Assembly: GCA_944472135.2 (NCBI GenBank)
Contig: OX235270.1
Span: 145,715,632 to 145,779,631 of the forward strand
Reading direction: 5' to 3'
DNA from: Trichobilharzia regenti
Lineage: Eukaryota; Platyhelminthes; Trematoda; Strigeidida; Schistosomatidae
DNA: 64,000 nt
The first letter of the stretch is position 1. Every line of letters begins with the position of its first letter. Of this stretch, positions 27,560 through 38,164 are shown piece by piece. The translations under genes and the position numbers were made by a program. The notes beneath the pieces are model-generated. The model did not search any database and had not been told where the DNA came from. It saw only the letters and a list, made by a program, of their open reading frames with translations.

Positions 27560-28985
27560 ACATTGCTCAGAAAATTACGCTCATATAGCCTTTGCACAGG
27601 CAGTTCAAGTTTAAACAAAGTACATGAAAGCATACAATGGCAAAGGAGTTGCGTGATAAAGACGAGAGGTGCGTAAGATGTTGAGAGACTGATTAATTAC
27701 GTAACAATGTACAGAGTTCAACTGGAAACAGGAGACAAGCGAAATCACACTATATCAAGGGATTAAGGTTAATACCAAAGATTACGTAATGACATGAAAG
27801 AGAGAATAAGGACATCCAGTTACCAGGGCAAGGACAGACTAATAACTGCTACTTTTTGAACACATAATCTGGTTTTAAGCATTCGATGGAAATTGCTTCG
27901 GCAAACTTAAGAAGAATCGAAGTCATTTGTCTACTGATAATGTTAAAAGATTTCGCGATTTTCATCATCATCAACAAGGGTATAATATTAATTCACCCAC
28001 ATAAAGGATCGGGCATAGTTATTTTAAATCGTGAGGACTACATCAACAAATTATGTGACATTCTTTGCGACGAAGAAGTTTTAAAATACTTTATTTGAAC
28101 CTCGACTTCAAAGGTGACCTACTCAGTAATGTCCTCAAGAGAAGGATTTCCGCTTCTTTAGGAAGAACTTTCTTCGCGGCAACACTGAGAGTGGTGTTCC
28201 CCGGTTACCCGCTGATCCACGGAAGCCAAGTGACAAGATCTCGCACCTGACCACTTTTGTGTGCATATATCAGTTCACCTGTTGCTGTGGAGCCGTGCAA
28301 ATAGGTTGTTTGACGCGCATTCTGTCAAAGAAAACTTCAAAGAACACTATCCAGCTTGGCTTCAGAAAAGAAGCAGCGGTCCTATAAGGAGTGCAATAAT
28401 CGAACATCCCGTCACCACTATTTATTCCATCTCAACAAATGCCTGCTTCAAAGTAATCTACAAAGGGAAGAACAACCTGCCAAAGATAACACGTTTCCTT
28501 CTTCTCTGCACTGCAGAAGCCCTAGCCATTTAGTTGGAAGAACCAGAACCATGCATACAAAATAAAATTATTCAACCACTTCCACTATCATGGTAGCAAC
28601 TCTGTTGATTTCACTTAACTTTTGCTTGTTTGCTTACTTTTTCTAACTACTTAAAGCTCTTACGTAATTCTGTATTTTATTGTTTTCATGTACACCCTAA
28701 GCACAACTCCTTCAACAAGCTATTCATGTTATTACGTAACTCTTTAATGTTTGTTTGTGAAAACTCATCACTTTTGTTACTAACCTCTTGTATCGACATC
28801 CAATTCCTGTGAACGCTTTTTGTGTTACATAACTCCATCAAAGACTTACTAATTTTATTTTCACTCAACAAATTTAATGTACACACACATACTAAATAAC
28901 CATATATATTTGCGATTGTACAGCTATGAAAATGAATTCTAAGCCGAAAAGTGACTCTTCTCCAAATAACTGGTTTTCTCACTCC
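27560..28985 (+). mobile_element. Penelope-like element with internal deletion
   Basis: 27560-27880 looks like an inverted copy of the 3'UTR (it shares TTTCATGTAC-type blocks with the complement of 28660-28700). Coding remnants follow at 27886-28533 and a 3'UTR to about 28985. Confidence 0.55.
27886..28533 (+). pseudogene. PLE protein remnant lacking the RT domain
   Basis: 27960-28085 encodes the N-terminal block HPHKGSGIVILNREDYINK, typical of the start of PLE RTs. At about 28080 it is joined to the linker (LYLNLDFKGDLLSNVLKRR) and then to a damaged GIY-YIG region (CIYQFTCCCGAV; LLLCTAEALAI). All RT catalytic blocks between are deleted. Short frame shifts follow. It cannot move on its own. 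Confidence 0.7.
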
Positions 28986-29007
28986 GACTCCCGCTGAACT
29001 CAGTACT
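28534..29007. other. PLE 3' untranslated sequence and spacer
   Basis: AT-rich sequence following the PLE coding remnant. Nothing else was recognised before the SINE. Confidence 0.4.
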
Positions 29008-29165
29008 TACTCCTTTACCTCGCTAAACCAGAAATAAAGCTCGTAAAGAGGAAAGGTTGAGCATGAGGCTAGCAACCCCATCCTGTAAAAATAAACACTG
29101 CTACAGTAACTTCAAGCCACTAGCTTGAGGCCCTATGTTCCATTGGGGAACGTGAAGGAATAATT
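29008..29165 (+). mobile_element. SINE-A, head missing
   Basis: The copy begins at CTCCTTTACCTCGCTAAACC, lacking the tRNA-like head. It has the whole body and the tail CCCTATGTTCCATTGGGGAACG. Confidence 0.75.
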
Positions 29166-30640
29166 ATAAAATTATTTACTCAAGAACGACAAAAAAATAA
29201 ATAAAATAAACAATACATAATAATAAAACGTTGTTGTAGCAGCTACATAGCAAATTACTGCATGCAATAAGGAGAAAAATATGCATAAAGTATAAAATTA
29301 TAGTAATAATATTAATAACAACTAAAATAAAATCGCTAAGTTATAATTAAACGATAAAAAGGGTGACACCATATAATACAGAAAGATAAACAATGAAAGG
29401 GTCGATTCACTGTGCTAATTACATAGTAACTTATGTGTTTCACGTCTAACAGAGTCTTCGTCACATAAAGTACGGGCTAAATAGGGTATTGTAGAATTTC
29501 TGTACTTAGTGGTAGGAGCATATATCTTTTTATATTGACTTCTCGTTCTACCTGATGAGATACAGGGGATAGGTGTGAATAAAGGGGGTGCAGAGGGTCT
29601 GACAGTATAGCCTTTGCCCATTTCATACAGGAATTTATATGCCTCTCGACTATAGTATTGGCGAGCTCACGCCCTACTCACAGCGTTTAATACTCTTTGT
29701 AATATGATATAGTCTTTTCTGAGAAGCCCAGGAAAGATTAATGGAGAGCAATAGAGTACAATAGGTAAAATAGAGGAGTTTAAAAACTGCAAAACTAAAG
29801 ATTGGTTGATACCTGGTTGTCTTAACTTTTTAATGTGGAAGGTAAGATGAAACATTTTCTTAGAGATAGATAAGATGTGGGATGACCATGAAAGGTCAGA
29901 GGAAAGAACTAATCCAAGGTATTTAATGCTTGACTTGGTTTCAATTTCAGTGCCATCTGTGCTACAGGCATCATGGGAACTAACTAGTTCATGTATGCCA
30001 CGTCGATGCTTGAAAGTAAAGTCAAGCGCCTGAAATTTGGAAGGATTTAACATAAGACCATTTGACTTAGACTACTTGTTGATGTCCAACAGAAAGCTAT
30101 TAAGTTTGGAGCTGTCAGACTCGGAAGTGATAGGCAGTGATACAGTCAGATCGTCTGCATATTTGACAAAGTTAGTTTCGTTTGAATGAGGTAGGTCATT
30201 TAGGAAGAAAGAAAAAAGAAAAGGAGAGAGTACAGCACCTTGTGGAACACCGGATTTTGTAAGTGATGTAGAAGATTTGCCATTATATACGGTATACTGC
30301 ATTCTATCAGAAAAATAGGAATGCAACCAACTCTTTGCCCAGGATCCTGATTGTGTCAACGAAAGCTTATTTAATAAAAGGTCCCTAAGTACAAGGTCAA
30401 AAGCAGATGTGTAGTCTAGGAAAGCACCACGAACATATTCGGCACCTTTGTCTAAACAAGAAACAACATTGTGATATAAGACAATCACAGCATCCAACGA
30501 ACTTCTACCATGTTTACATGCAAATTGTTTAGGATCATTAAAAGGTTTCAATGAAGGTTTAAGACAAAGTAAAAGTAATTTTTCCATCAATTTTAAAAAA
30601 GGAGAAGTACGGAATATACACATTGAATCATAGGAGTTAA
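29166..30640 (-). mobile_element. CR1-clade non-LTR retrotransposon, 5'-truncated
   Basis: The minus strand carries the last two thirds of a CR1-type RT (coding 29415-30623) and a short 3'UTR of uncertain extent (29166-29400). Two relatives lie at 38165-40110 and 44560-46410 in the same orientation. SR1 is the known schistosome CR1-like family; membership is inferred. On the right it meets a PLE terminal repeat. Confidence 0.75.
29415..30623 (-). pseudogene. CR1 reverse transcriptase, C-terminal part, lightly damaged
   Basis: Three minus-strand frames in order. 30072-30623 has FLKLMEKLLLLCLKPSLKPF, a motif A-like FLDYTSAFDLV, SGVPQGAVLSPFLFSFFLND and VKYADDLTVSLP (catalytic Asp pair). 29667-30053 starts LNPSKFQALDFTFKHRR and has the KYLGLVLSSDLSWSSH block. 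29415-29621 ends with a Cys/Arg-rich tail. The first two are separated by a single stop near 30070, so damage is light. The N-terminal endonuclease is missing. Confidence 0.8.
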
Positions 30641-30649
30641 TAAGAAGAT

Positions 30650-31245
30650 AATTGCAGCGAAGAAAATTTTCTTTTCGACGAAATCATCATCTAGGCTGTA
30701 CATTCGTGTATTTATATCAAATGGATGGGAAAGTTCCAGAATAATATCCGGTCAAGCGTCAAATTAATAAAAATTAATAAAATTAAAATTAGGAATTAGA
30801 ATGCCATAATAAACAGGGGGATGGATAAAACAAACAAAGTAGCATCATGATAGCTAAGAAGATTGACATTGTGCAATTAGGGGTTGGAAATGTAGAAATA
30901 ACAAAATAGACAGGATGTTTGGATAAGAGCTAATGTAATGAATAATTGTTTATGCAATCAGGGATTAAATATGTAGAAATAGTAAAATGGCAAAATGAAC
31001 ACAAAGTTCGGGTATGAAAATATGGTAGTGTAAACAGGGATTAAGAAAAACTTAAAATAACATGAATAAACAGGACGTTTAGATAAGAAAGGCGATGGGA
31101 TGGTCATTACTAAAAAATTACCTGTTTATGATGGCCATGTCAGGGACAGGGGTTGGACGTATTTCTTTTGTATACAAAGCGTGGGTTTGAGCTTTTGTAT
31201 AGCTAGCGCCTCGGCTATGCCCAGATGCCTTAATTTTACTCCCTT
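30650..31245. repeat. PLE noncoding terminal repeat (second copy)
   Basis: This aligns with 23107-23795. No coding sequence is attached. Confidence 0.55.
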
Positions 31246-31818
31246 TGATAGGTTTCATCGAATCTTGTACATGATTTTGAAGGATTTTGAATATCCTGAA
31301 TTAACCAGATGTTCTGTCACCGAACTATTTACCCGTTTTCGTTCTTCTTTTACCAGCCAGGGCTTTTCGACTATTACGCTACATTTTGGTCACAAATAAA
31401 ATATCTTATTACTCTAAAATTTTATGCAAAGTGTTTGCGGAAATTATCACAATTATTAACCTTTCGAACACTGAATCCAAAAAATACAATCTTATTGACA
31501 GATAATACACATAACTCACTGTTTGGATTTGTGGAATTTTTAAACATAAACACATCTATAATTGTATATATTGTTGGATTTATATGTTCAAGTTGCTCCA
31601 AGTCAGTGAGTTTATGGTTAAGATATCATTTTAGTTAATATACTGAACTATATTGCATGTTGTCTTATTGTATAGTTGTCGTCGCTTTTTGCCCTTTTTT
31701 CTGTGAACTGTTTCCTTTGTTGACGTTGTTCTCATTGTTTGTCCGTTATTTTCTGATTTTGAGGGGAGCAACCCAAAAAGTTGCTTCTCTCTAAACTTTT
31801 ACTTAATGTAATCATTCT
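31246..31818. other. Unassigned spacer upstream of the intact RTE
   Basis: AT-rich, without a recognised repeat. The RTE 5' end lies somewhere near 31815. Confidence 0.35.
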
Positions 31819-34800
31819 TTTCTCAGGCGTGAGGCTAGCAACCCCACCCTGTAAACAAAAATTGCTACAGAACTTCAGTATGTGAACCTCCTTGCACCAA
31901 AAGAAAAAGTCTGTGTAGGAACATGGAACGTTCGAACTATGTACGAGACTGGAAAAGCTGCCCAGATCGCCAACGAGATGAAAAGATACGGAATACAAGT
32001 GCTGGGAATATGTGAGAGCAGATGGAATGGGAGTGGACTCACCAAATTGTCAACAGGTGAGTCAGTGATCTACTCCGGTCACCCAGAAGATAACCACACG
32101 CACACCGAGGGCGTGGCTATCATGATGTCACCAACGGCAACGAAAGCCCTGATACAATGGGAGGCGATTTCGTCCAGGATAATGACCGCCAGGTTCAACT
32201 CCAAAGGAAGGAAAGTGTCAATCATACAATGTTATGCACCCACAAACAACGCAGACCTCGAGAAGAAAGAAGAATTCTACAGGCAACTACAGGCAACAAT
32301 GGACAATACTCCAGCTGGCGACATGAAAATACTAATGGGAGACATGAACGCCAAACTGGGACCAGACAATACGGGAAGGGAACTCATCATGGGTAGAGAA
32401 GCTCTAGGAGAAATGAATGAAAACGGAGAACTCTTCGCCGACTTCTGCGCCTTCAACGAACTGGTGATTGGTGGCAGTGTATACAAGCACAAAGATATCC
32501 ACAAGGCTACATGGGTGTCACCAGACGGGCAAACCAAAAACCAAATCGACTTCATCTCAATCTCAAGGAAGTGGAGGCGCAGCCTACTGGACACAAAAGC
32601 AAGAAGAGGAGCAGACGTTGGCTCAGACCACTATCTCGTACAAGGGACAATCCAAATCAAATTAAAAGCTTTCAGGGAATCAGGAGCTGCAGATAGACCA
32701 CAAGCCAAGTTCAACACTCAAAAGCTGAAGGACCAGGCTACAAAGGACATCTTCATTGCAAGCATAAAGGACAAAGTCGAGACACAAATCAACACTAGCG
32801 AAGAGGTCGGCGTTGAAAAGCACTGGAACAACTTGAAAACGGTGTGGAGCCAAACCTGCATAGAAATTCTAGGCAGAAAAAAGAGACAGGACAAACAGTG
32901 GCTCACTACGGACACTTGGAAACTAATAGAAGAGAGAAGGACAGTGAAGCAAAAGATTATCCAGTGCACGGACGAGCAACAAAAACAGGAGCTGAATGCA
33001 AGCTACAATACACTGAACAAAAGAGTGAAGAAAAGTGCCAGGGAAGACAAAAGAAAATATTATGAAACCATGGCAAACGAAGCAGAACAAGCTGCAGGCA
33101 AAGGAGACCTCGCCACACTCTACCAAACAACTAGGAACCTTTCGGGCAAACGTTCGACACAGATTAAGCCAATAAAGGACGACAATGGAAAGTCAATCAC
33201 CAAAGAGGTGGAACAGAGAAAGCACTGGGTTGAACACTTCAAAAGACTTCTAAATCGTCCGCCACCTACAACACGTCCAGCAATACCAACAACGGAAGCA
33301 GAACTACCAGTGAACACTGACCCCCCGACGAAATCAGAAGTCCTGAATGCAATCAAGATGCTTAAAACTGGGAAAACACCGGGACCAGATGGAATCCCAG
33401 CAGAGGCTTTGAAAATAGACCCAGAGACAACAGCGGACTTGATGACACCACTACTGGAGAAGGTGTGGAAAGAGGGCAAAGTACCCGAGGATTGGAAGAA
33501 CAGTTACTTATTCAAACTTCCAAAGAAAGGAGACTTAAGTCAATGTAAAAACTGGCGGGGAATTATGCTTCTGTCCATTCCAAGCAAGATACTAAGTCGC
33601 ATCATCCTGGAGAGAATCAAACAAGCCCTAGATGAAAAACTTCGTCCGGAACAGGCTGGATTCAGGAGAAACAAATCATGTATTGATCAAATCGCCACTC
33701 TACGGATCATCATTGAACAAAGCTTGGAATGGCAGTCACCTCTCTATCTCAACTTCATCGACTTTGAAAAGGCCTTCGACAGCGTCGATCGAGAGGTCAT
33801 TTGGAAACTACTTCGCTACTACGGGGTCCCATCGACAATTATACACCTCATCCAACAGTTATACGACAATGCTGCATGCCAAGTAATCCACAACGGGAAA
33901 CTTACGGAAGCCTTCGAAGTGAGGACGGGAGTGAGGCAAGGCTGTCTACTATCACCAATGATCTTCCTGATTGCAATTGATTGGATAATGCGACAGACAA
34001 CGGCAACCAACGAGGGAACAGGCATAAAATGGACTGACACAAAAGACTTGGAGGATCTGGATTTCGCCGATGATATATGTCTGATTTCCCATAAACTGGA
34101 AGATATGCAAATGAAAAGTAACAAGTTGGCAGAAGAAGCATCAAAGATAGGACTTCACGTGAACATAGATAAAACAGAGATGATGAAGATTCCTTGCCAA
34201 CATCAACAGCAACAACAGACCACAATAAGCATAAATGGGAAGAACCTGAAAGAAACAACCTCCTTCACCTACCTGGGAAGCATCGTCTCAACTACAGGCG
34301 GAACTGACGAAGACATCAAAGCCAGAATCGGAAAAGCAAGACAAGCTTTCATTACTCTCAAATCTGTGTGGAGGTCAACAGCAATCAGCATCAAAAATAA
34401 GATCCGGATTTTCAACTCCAATGTGAAGTCAGTGCTACTATACGGATCAGAGACTTGGCGAGTCATAAAGAGCATCTCAAACAAACTTCAAACCTTCATT
34501 AACAACTGTCTCCGCTCAATACTCAAGATCAGATGGCCAGAAAAGATCAGCAACAGGGATCTCTGGGAGCGAACCAATCAGGAACCGATTGTGAAACAAA
34601 TAGGCAGAAAGAAATGGAGATGGATTGGCCATACGCTGAGGAAACCATCAAGTGACATCACTAGACAAGCCCTCGAGTGGAACCCGAAAGGGAGGCGGCG
34701 AGTTGGTCGTCCAAGGGTGACTTGGAGGAGGTCATGTGAAGAGGAGATGAAAGCATGTGGGCAGACCTGGAGCAGGGTGAAAAAGTTGTCAGAAAACCGA

Positions 34801-34875
34801 AGTCAATGGAGGTGCGCAGCTGAAGCCCTATGTTCCTCTAGGAACTAAAGGATACAATAATAATAATAATAATTT
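31819..34875 (+). mobile_element. RTE-clade retrotransposon with uninterrupted ORF
   Basis: A short 5' leader with the RTE/SINE-A block GAGGCTAGCAACCCC..TTGCTACAGAACTTCA leads directly into a 988-codon frame. The 3' end is GCCCTATGTTCCTCTAGGAAC followed by (AAT)n. The element abuts a PLE on the right (34876), where that PLE's GIY-YIG coding sequence is cut. Compared with the copy at 41265-44545 the leader is about 120 bp shorter. No target duplication could be identified. Confidence 0.9.
31882..34848 (+). CDS. RTE endonuclease-reverse transcriptase polyprotein, intact frame
   Basis: 988 codons without interruption. The frame opens at GTG; the first ATG is at residue 20 and would cut the first endonuclease motif, so the true start is unclear. 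Endonuclease residues 10-250: GTWNVRTM, CESRWNG (Glu), QCYAPTN, GDMNAKLG (Asp, Asn), IDFISIS, SDHYLV (Asp-His). RT about 480-740: KTPGPDGIPAE, FIDFEKAFDSVDRE (Asp), GVRQGCLLSPMIF, DLDFADDICL (Asp pair), FTYLGSIVS. C-terminal: YGSETWR, WIGHTLR and NRSQWRC. All catalytic residues I can place are present. It nicks target DNA and primes reverse transcription there. The broken copy at 41265 serves as a family comparison. Confidence 0.9.
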   Translation: MNLLAPKEKVCVGTWNVRTMYETGKAAQIANEMKRYGIQVLGICESRWNGSGLTKLSTGESVIYSGHPEDNHTHTEGVAIMMSPTATKALIQWEAISSRIMTARFNSKGRKVSIIQCYAPTNNADLEKKEEFYRQLQATMDNTPAGDMKILMGDMNAKLGPDNTGRELIMGREALGEMNENGELFADFCAFNELVIGGSVYKHKDIHKATWVSPDGQTKNQIDFISISRKWRRSLLDTKARRGADVGSDHYLVQGTIQIKLKAFRESGAADRPQAKFNTQKLKDQATKDIFIASIKDKVETQINTSEEVGVEKHWNNLKTVWSQTCIEILGRKKRQDKQWLTTDTWKLIEERRTVKQKIIQCTDEQQKQELNASYNTLNKRVKKSAREDKRKYYETMANEAEQAAGKGDLATLYQTTRNLSGKRSTQIKPIKDDNGKSITKEVEQRKHWVEHFKRLLNRPPPTTRPAIPTTEAELPVNTDPPTKSEVLNAIKMLKTGKTPGPDGIPAEALKIDPETTADLMTPLLEKVWKEGKVPEDWKNSYLFKLPKKGDLSQCKNWRGIMLLSIPSKILSRIILERIKQALDEKLRPEQAGFRRNKSCIDQIATLRIIIEQSLEWQSPLYLNFIDFEKAFDSVDREVIWKLLRYYGVPSTIIHLIQQLYDNAACQVIHNGKLTEAFEVRTGVRQGCLLSPMIFLIAIDWIMRQTTATNEGTGIKWTDTKDLEDLDFADDICLISHKLEDMQMKSNKLAEEASKIGLHVNIDKTEMMKIPCQHQQQQQTTISINGKNLKETTSFTYLGSIVSTTGGTDEDIKARIGKARQAFITLKSVWRSTAISIKNKIRIFNSNVKSVLLYGSETWRVIKSISNKLQTFINNCLRSILKIRWPEKISNRDLWERTNQEPIVKQIGRKKWRWIGHTLRKPSSDITRQALEWNPKGRRRVGRPRVTWRRSCEEEMKACGQTWSRVKKLSENRSQWRCAAEALCSSRN

Positions 34876-35637
34876 ACCAGCCAGGCTAGATAGTGTTCAC
34901 GAGAGCGTTCTTTCAAGTCGGCGCATGGTACGGCCAACGTACTCAGCTCCATAAGAGCAAGTAAACTGGTAAATGAACGTTGAGTTGGCCCAATGTGACA
35001 GCTTGTCTTTCGCGTTCTGGCTGAAGAGTTTCTTGCAGGAAAACGCCAGTCGTAGGCTAGCGTCGAAGTATGTTTTCCCCAGCGATTTTGGGAGGCTTTC
35101 GCGAAGGATTTCTGCTTCAATATCACCTTTGAATTCTAGGTTAAACAGAAGCATTTTCTTTGGAACGGATTGGACTTGTTCGGAAGTCTTCTTAGGTTTG
35201 AGATTCTTGTCTATGAACCTAGGCGGGAAACCGTTTTCCATCAGGGTTTTTCAAAGATTACGCAGTTCTTCTTCAACCACTTCCTCGCTGCACATCTTCC
35301 GAATCCTCAAGGAAAGAGCTTATAACAGGTTCCTCTTTCTGCTTAGGGGCACGAAGCTTTGAAAGTTGATGAATTGTCCATTCCATGTAGGCTTTTTTGT
35401 ATATGGACCTTTTCAGGGAGCTGTCGGCGTTTCTTGTCAGATAGACGTCGAGGAAGTGGAACATTCCGTCGGATTTAGTCTCAAGTGTGAAGTCGATTTT
35501 TCGGTGGGCATTATTGAAGAATTGAAGTAGGCTTTTTAAATCACAGTTCTCATCACAAATAATGAAAGTATCATCGATGTATCTCTTGTAGAGATGGAGG
35601 TCGTTGATAGTTGGTGATAAGGCGTTGTAATTAAAAT
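34876..35637 (-). pseudogene. PLE fragment: RT end, linker, GIY-YIG start
   Basis: On the minus strand: KRYIDDTFIICDE (motif C, near 35585), MFHFLDVYLTRNAD and SIYKKAYMEW (35273-35464), then ENGFPPRFIDKNLK, LLFNLEFKGDIEAE and FIYQFTCSYGAEYVGRTMRR (34897-35241). It stops in ERSREHYLAW, where the (AAT)n tail of the RTE begins. The rest of the nuclease is not found on the other side of the RTE, so this end was lost or deleted. Confidence 0.8.
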
Positions 35638-35838
35638 AGGCCTAAATTTAATATCAGTACCAGAAGATGGTTTTGGTATAGGGATAATTTTGATGTTTTT
35701 CTATGCAAAAGGTACAACGTTACCGAGAAAGGAAGCATTAAAAATGCTGGTAAAAGGGTAACACAAAATAACAGCACAACTCCTGAGGACAATGGTAGGT
35801 ACGCCATCAGGAATAAGGCTTTTGGAAGGCTATTGGAT
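35638..35838 (-). mobile_element. CR1 fragment (RT N-terminal block)
   Basis: The minus strand corresponds to the CR1 segment around VPDGVPAVILKKCADILC and IVPVPKS seen at 39660-39850, with shifts. It is sandwiched between a PLE and a SINE. Confidence 0.6.
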
Positions 35839-35839
35839 A

Positions 35840-36026
35840 GGGTCTCGATGGTTCAGTGGTCTACGAGCTAGCTTGTCTTGTAACCGGAAGGCCCGGGATC
35901 CGAACCCGGGCGGTGGGTGCGCACTACTGAAGAGTCGCAAACTAGGATGATGAAACAGCTGTCCAGTACTTCCAGGTTTTCCAGTGATTCTCTAACTGAT
36001 GTCAGCTCATGATGAAACCCTCTATG
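35840..36026 (+). mobile_element. Smalpha-like SINE with best-preserved hammerhead
   Basis: The head has GGTTCAGTGGTCTACGAGCT (A-box type) and GGGATCCGAACCC (B-box type), followed by GGTGGGTGCGC and the hammerhead at 35920-35971. The tail, CCAGGTTTTCCAGTGATTCT...GTCAGCTCATGATGAAA, matches the other copies at 8074, 57765, 58838 and 59727. Transcription by RNA polymerase III from the internal boxes is expected from the family. Confidence 0.75.
35920..35971 (+). ncRNA. Hammerhead ribozyme motif (minimal stem III)
   Basis: Core CTGAAGA at 35927-35933 fits CUGANGA. Next comes a stem-II candidate starting GTC and ending GAT around GCAAACTAGGAT, then GAAA at 35952-35955, C, AGCT and GTC at 35961-35963. 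CAGTAC follows the cleavage triplet and pairs with the CACTA before the core, except at the first position. Stem III is only two pairs (A-U, C-G). All core bases I can check are kept, but stems I and II are weakened, so activity is uncertain. Confidence 0.6.
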
Positions 36027-36715
36027 CAATTAGTTATAGTAATTTATTAAGGCTGTAGGCAGCTGAACTGATGAAAAGCCAAGGAAATAAGCAATTGACG
36101 TACTATACTAAATTGTGCAGAAAACCACTATTGTTCTTGCTTTTTTCAAAGTCGGTAGAAAATGAACTTTCGTTTTTCTACTAAAATAAGTTTTCGTTTT
36201 GTTTAGTGTTTCTTTTTTGAAAGGTGTCATTTAGCACTTTTTGTCTTACTGATTTCGGGTTGAAATAATTCTCTTCTAACTGAGAAGGTAACTTGTATAT
36301 AGATGTGTTGATAAAATCTTCTTCAGGTCTAATTCATCTGTCATCTGTAGTTATTATTAATTGAAAATAAAAACGCATTTCACTGATCAGTTCACGTATT
36401 CTAGAGAAATAAATTATTTATAATATTTGAAGTTTTTTGTATGACGTCAAACAACTCCCTGTTGTTTTCATTACTTCTTAATATCGCAACTCTAATGTAG
36501 TCTTATACACTCTGTTGTTAACAAACTACTAAATTAGTGGGTAGTGTGATTGGCAGCTGCACAACTAATAATTTAAAAAAAAACCGAAATCAGTAAACAT
36601 TTTCTCGGTATTTATACTTTCTTTCTCTATTGATGGAAAGTTGAGTGTGAATGCAAGAAAACACATTTTTGATTATACAGCAGACAAAACAACATGATCA
36701 ATTATAACAGATGAT
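36027..36715. other. Unassigned spacer with dispersed repeat
   Basis: 36022-36140 is the inverted counterpart of 27025-27147. The rest is AT-rich with no recognised element. Confidence 0.45.
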
Positions 36716-37200
36716 GAGTGCCAACTAGCACGAAACCCAAATCAAGCAAGACTCCCTGTAGAAGATCGCCTTCAACCATCTAATATTATCAAATCAATGT
36801 GCACCGTGATGGAGAGCTACCTAGAATGGTGGCCACACTGCAAACCTGACTGATAGAATCCAGTCTTTGCCAAAGAAAGGACTAGACACGTCGCACTAGT
36901 TACTAGTGTCCAATCAAAAATATCCCCTACAGTCCTACAGAAGGTCAATCACGAGTCCGAATAGCTCAGTGATAACGTCTGTGACTGCAGCACTGGGTGA
37001 CGTGGGTTCGAATCTCAGAAGGAACATGAGTTCCTTCAAGGTAGCGGATATATCTGGTTGGTAGGTAAGTGCCAACTAGCGCGAAACCTAGGTAAGGCTG
37101 AACCTTCTGTCGATTGCCTTCAACTGTCTAAAATCACCAGACCTGTCATCAGCACATTAAGAGAAATTGTGGTGAATTGCATGAGTAACTAGACTTTTCT
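36716..37200 (+). mobile_element. SINE-C: tandem pair of tRNA-related repeats
   Basis: 36959-37028 has a tRNA-like head: AATAGCTCAGTGATAACG (A-box type) and GTGGGTTCGAATCTC (B-box type). No acceptor stem pairs, so it is not a functional tRNA. Its body, GTGCCAACTAGCGCGAAACC...GATTGCCTTCAACTGTCTAA, repeats 36718-36790, a headless copy immediately before it. Confidence 0.55.
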
Positions 37201-37756
37201 GTAGATGAAATTATTAACTATTAGACCACAGACTTTATTATATTCATTAGTAGGGATATCTGAAGGGGCTATAGCCGATAAGAAATAGCTGTCTAGCACC
37301 CTCTTGTCTTCATCAGTTTGTCCATGAGGAAATCCACTTTTAAGAATCGGTTATACCTTTCAAAACAAATAATAAATAACCATTTAAATAACCACTTGTA
37401 TTAAGTGGATTTTGCGTTGGCAGTTCAGCGGTATTACGCTCGTCAACTGTTATAACTTAAGTGAACTGAAATAATTCCCCACGCGATTTGTTATAACTGA
37501 TAGTGAACCGCTGTCGTTTCATTCGGTCTGCACTTGCCTAATATGTCTATCTGTCTGTGGTACTTTCCGATTCACTGAGCCATGCAAATATCAAAAAATA
37601 AAGGCTGACCTGTGACTGTATATGGCAATCACAACAACAATTAGGAAAACAACACATGGTATTTATACATTTCCTGTACAACAATAAAGTCGGCCTTACA
37701 GTAGTGAGAAATGAACGATCGCACAATCTCTCACAACATGCGTGAGAGATGATGAT
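37201..37756. other. Unassigned spacer
   Basis: No recognised repeat or exon. Confidence 0.35.
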
Positions 37757-37985
37757 CTACTACTTTGTGCGGGATCCTATCACCAACCATGCACGCTGTT
37801 CAGGGTTCGATTCCCGGCCGACACACTTCTAAACCTCGCCAAGCATGTAGTAGGGCCGGCAACGACGGAAGGCTGGGCATCAGGCAAGCAACCTCATCCC
37901 GCCAAAAATTAACATCATTGCTAGTGAAACTTCAAAGCTCTAGCTTGAAGCCACTATGTTCCACTGGGAACCTAAAAGGGACAAA
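37757..37985 (+). mobile_element. SINE-A, diverged copy
   Basis: The head keeps ACCATGCACGCTGTTCAGGG and TTCGATTCCCGGCC. The body has CTCGCCAAGC, GGCTGGGCAT, CAACCTCATCC and GAAACTTCAAAGCTC, and the tail CACTATGTTCCACTGGGAACC. It is more diverged than the copies at 9131 and 24105. Confidence 0.7.
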
Positions 37986-38164
37986 ACAAATTTAAGTGAA
38001 TATGAAAGTTAGTAAGTGGGGGAAAACTTTATTCAGTTGCTCCATTTTATGTTGCCGAATTTTAATGTGACCTGCATGACATCAGGAAAAAAGTCTTAGG
38101 TGTGGAAAACATTCCTTTTTCAAGAGTTCTGTCCTACACACATAACAGACAACTTCAATTAATA
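37986..38164. other. Short unassigned spacer
   Basis: Nothing recognised. It ends in (AAT)n at 38160-38178, the tail of the following CR1. Confidence 0.4.

Noticed and set aside
32157..34484. Short frames on both strands within 32.1-34.5 kb
   Set aside because: Shadows of the 988-codon RTE frame.
36959..37028. tRNA gene
   Set aside because: A and B boxes are tRNA-like, but the acceptor stem does not pair and the body is repeated nearby; it is the head of a SINE.
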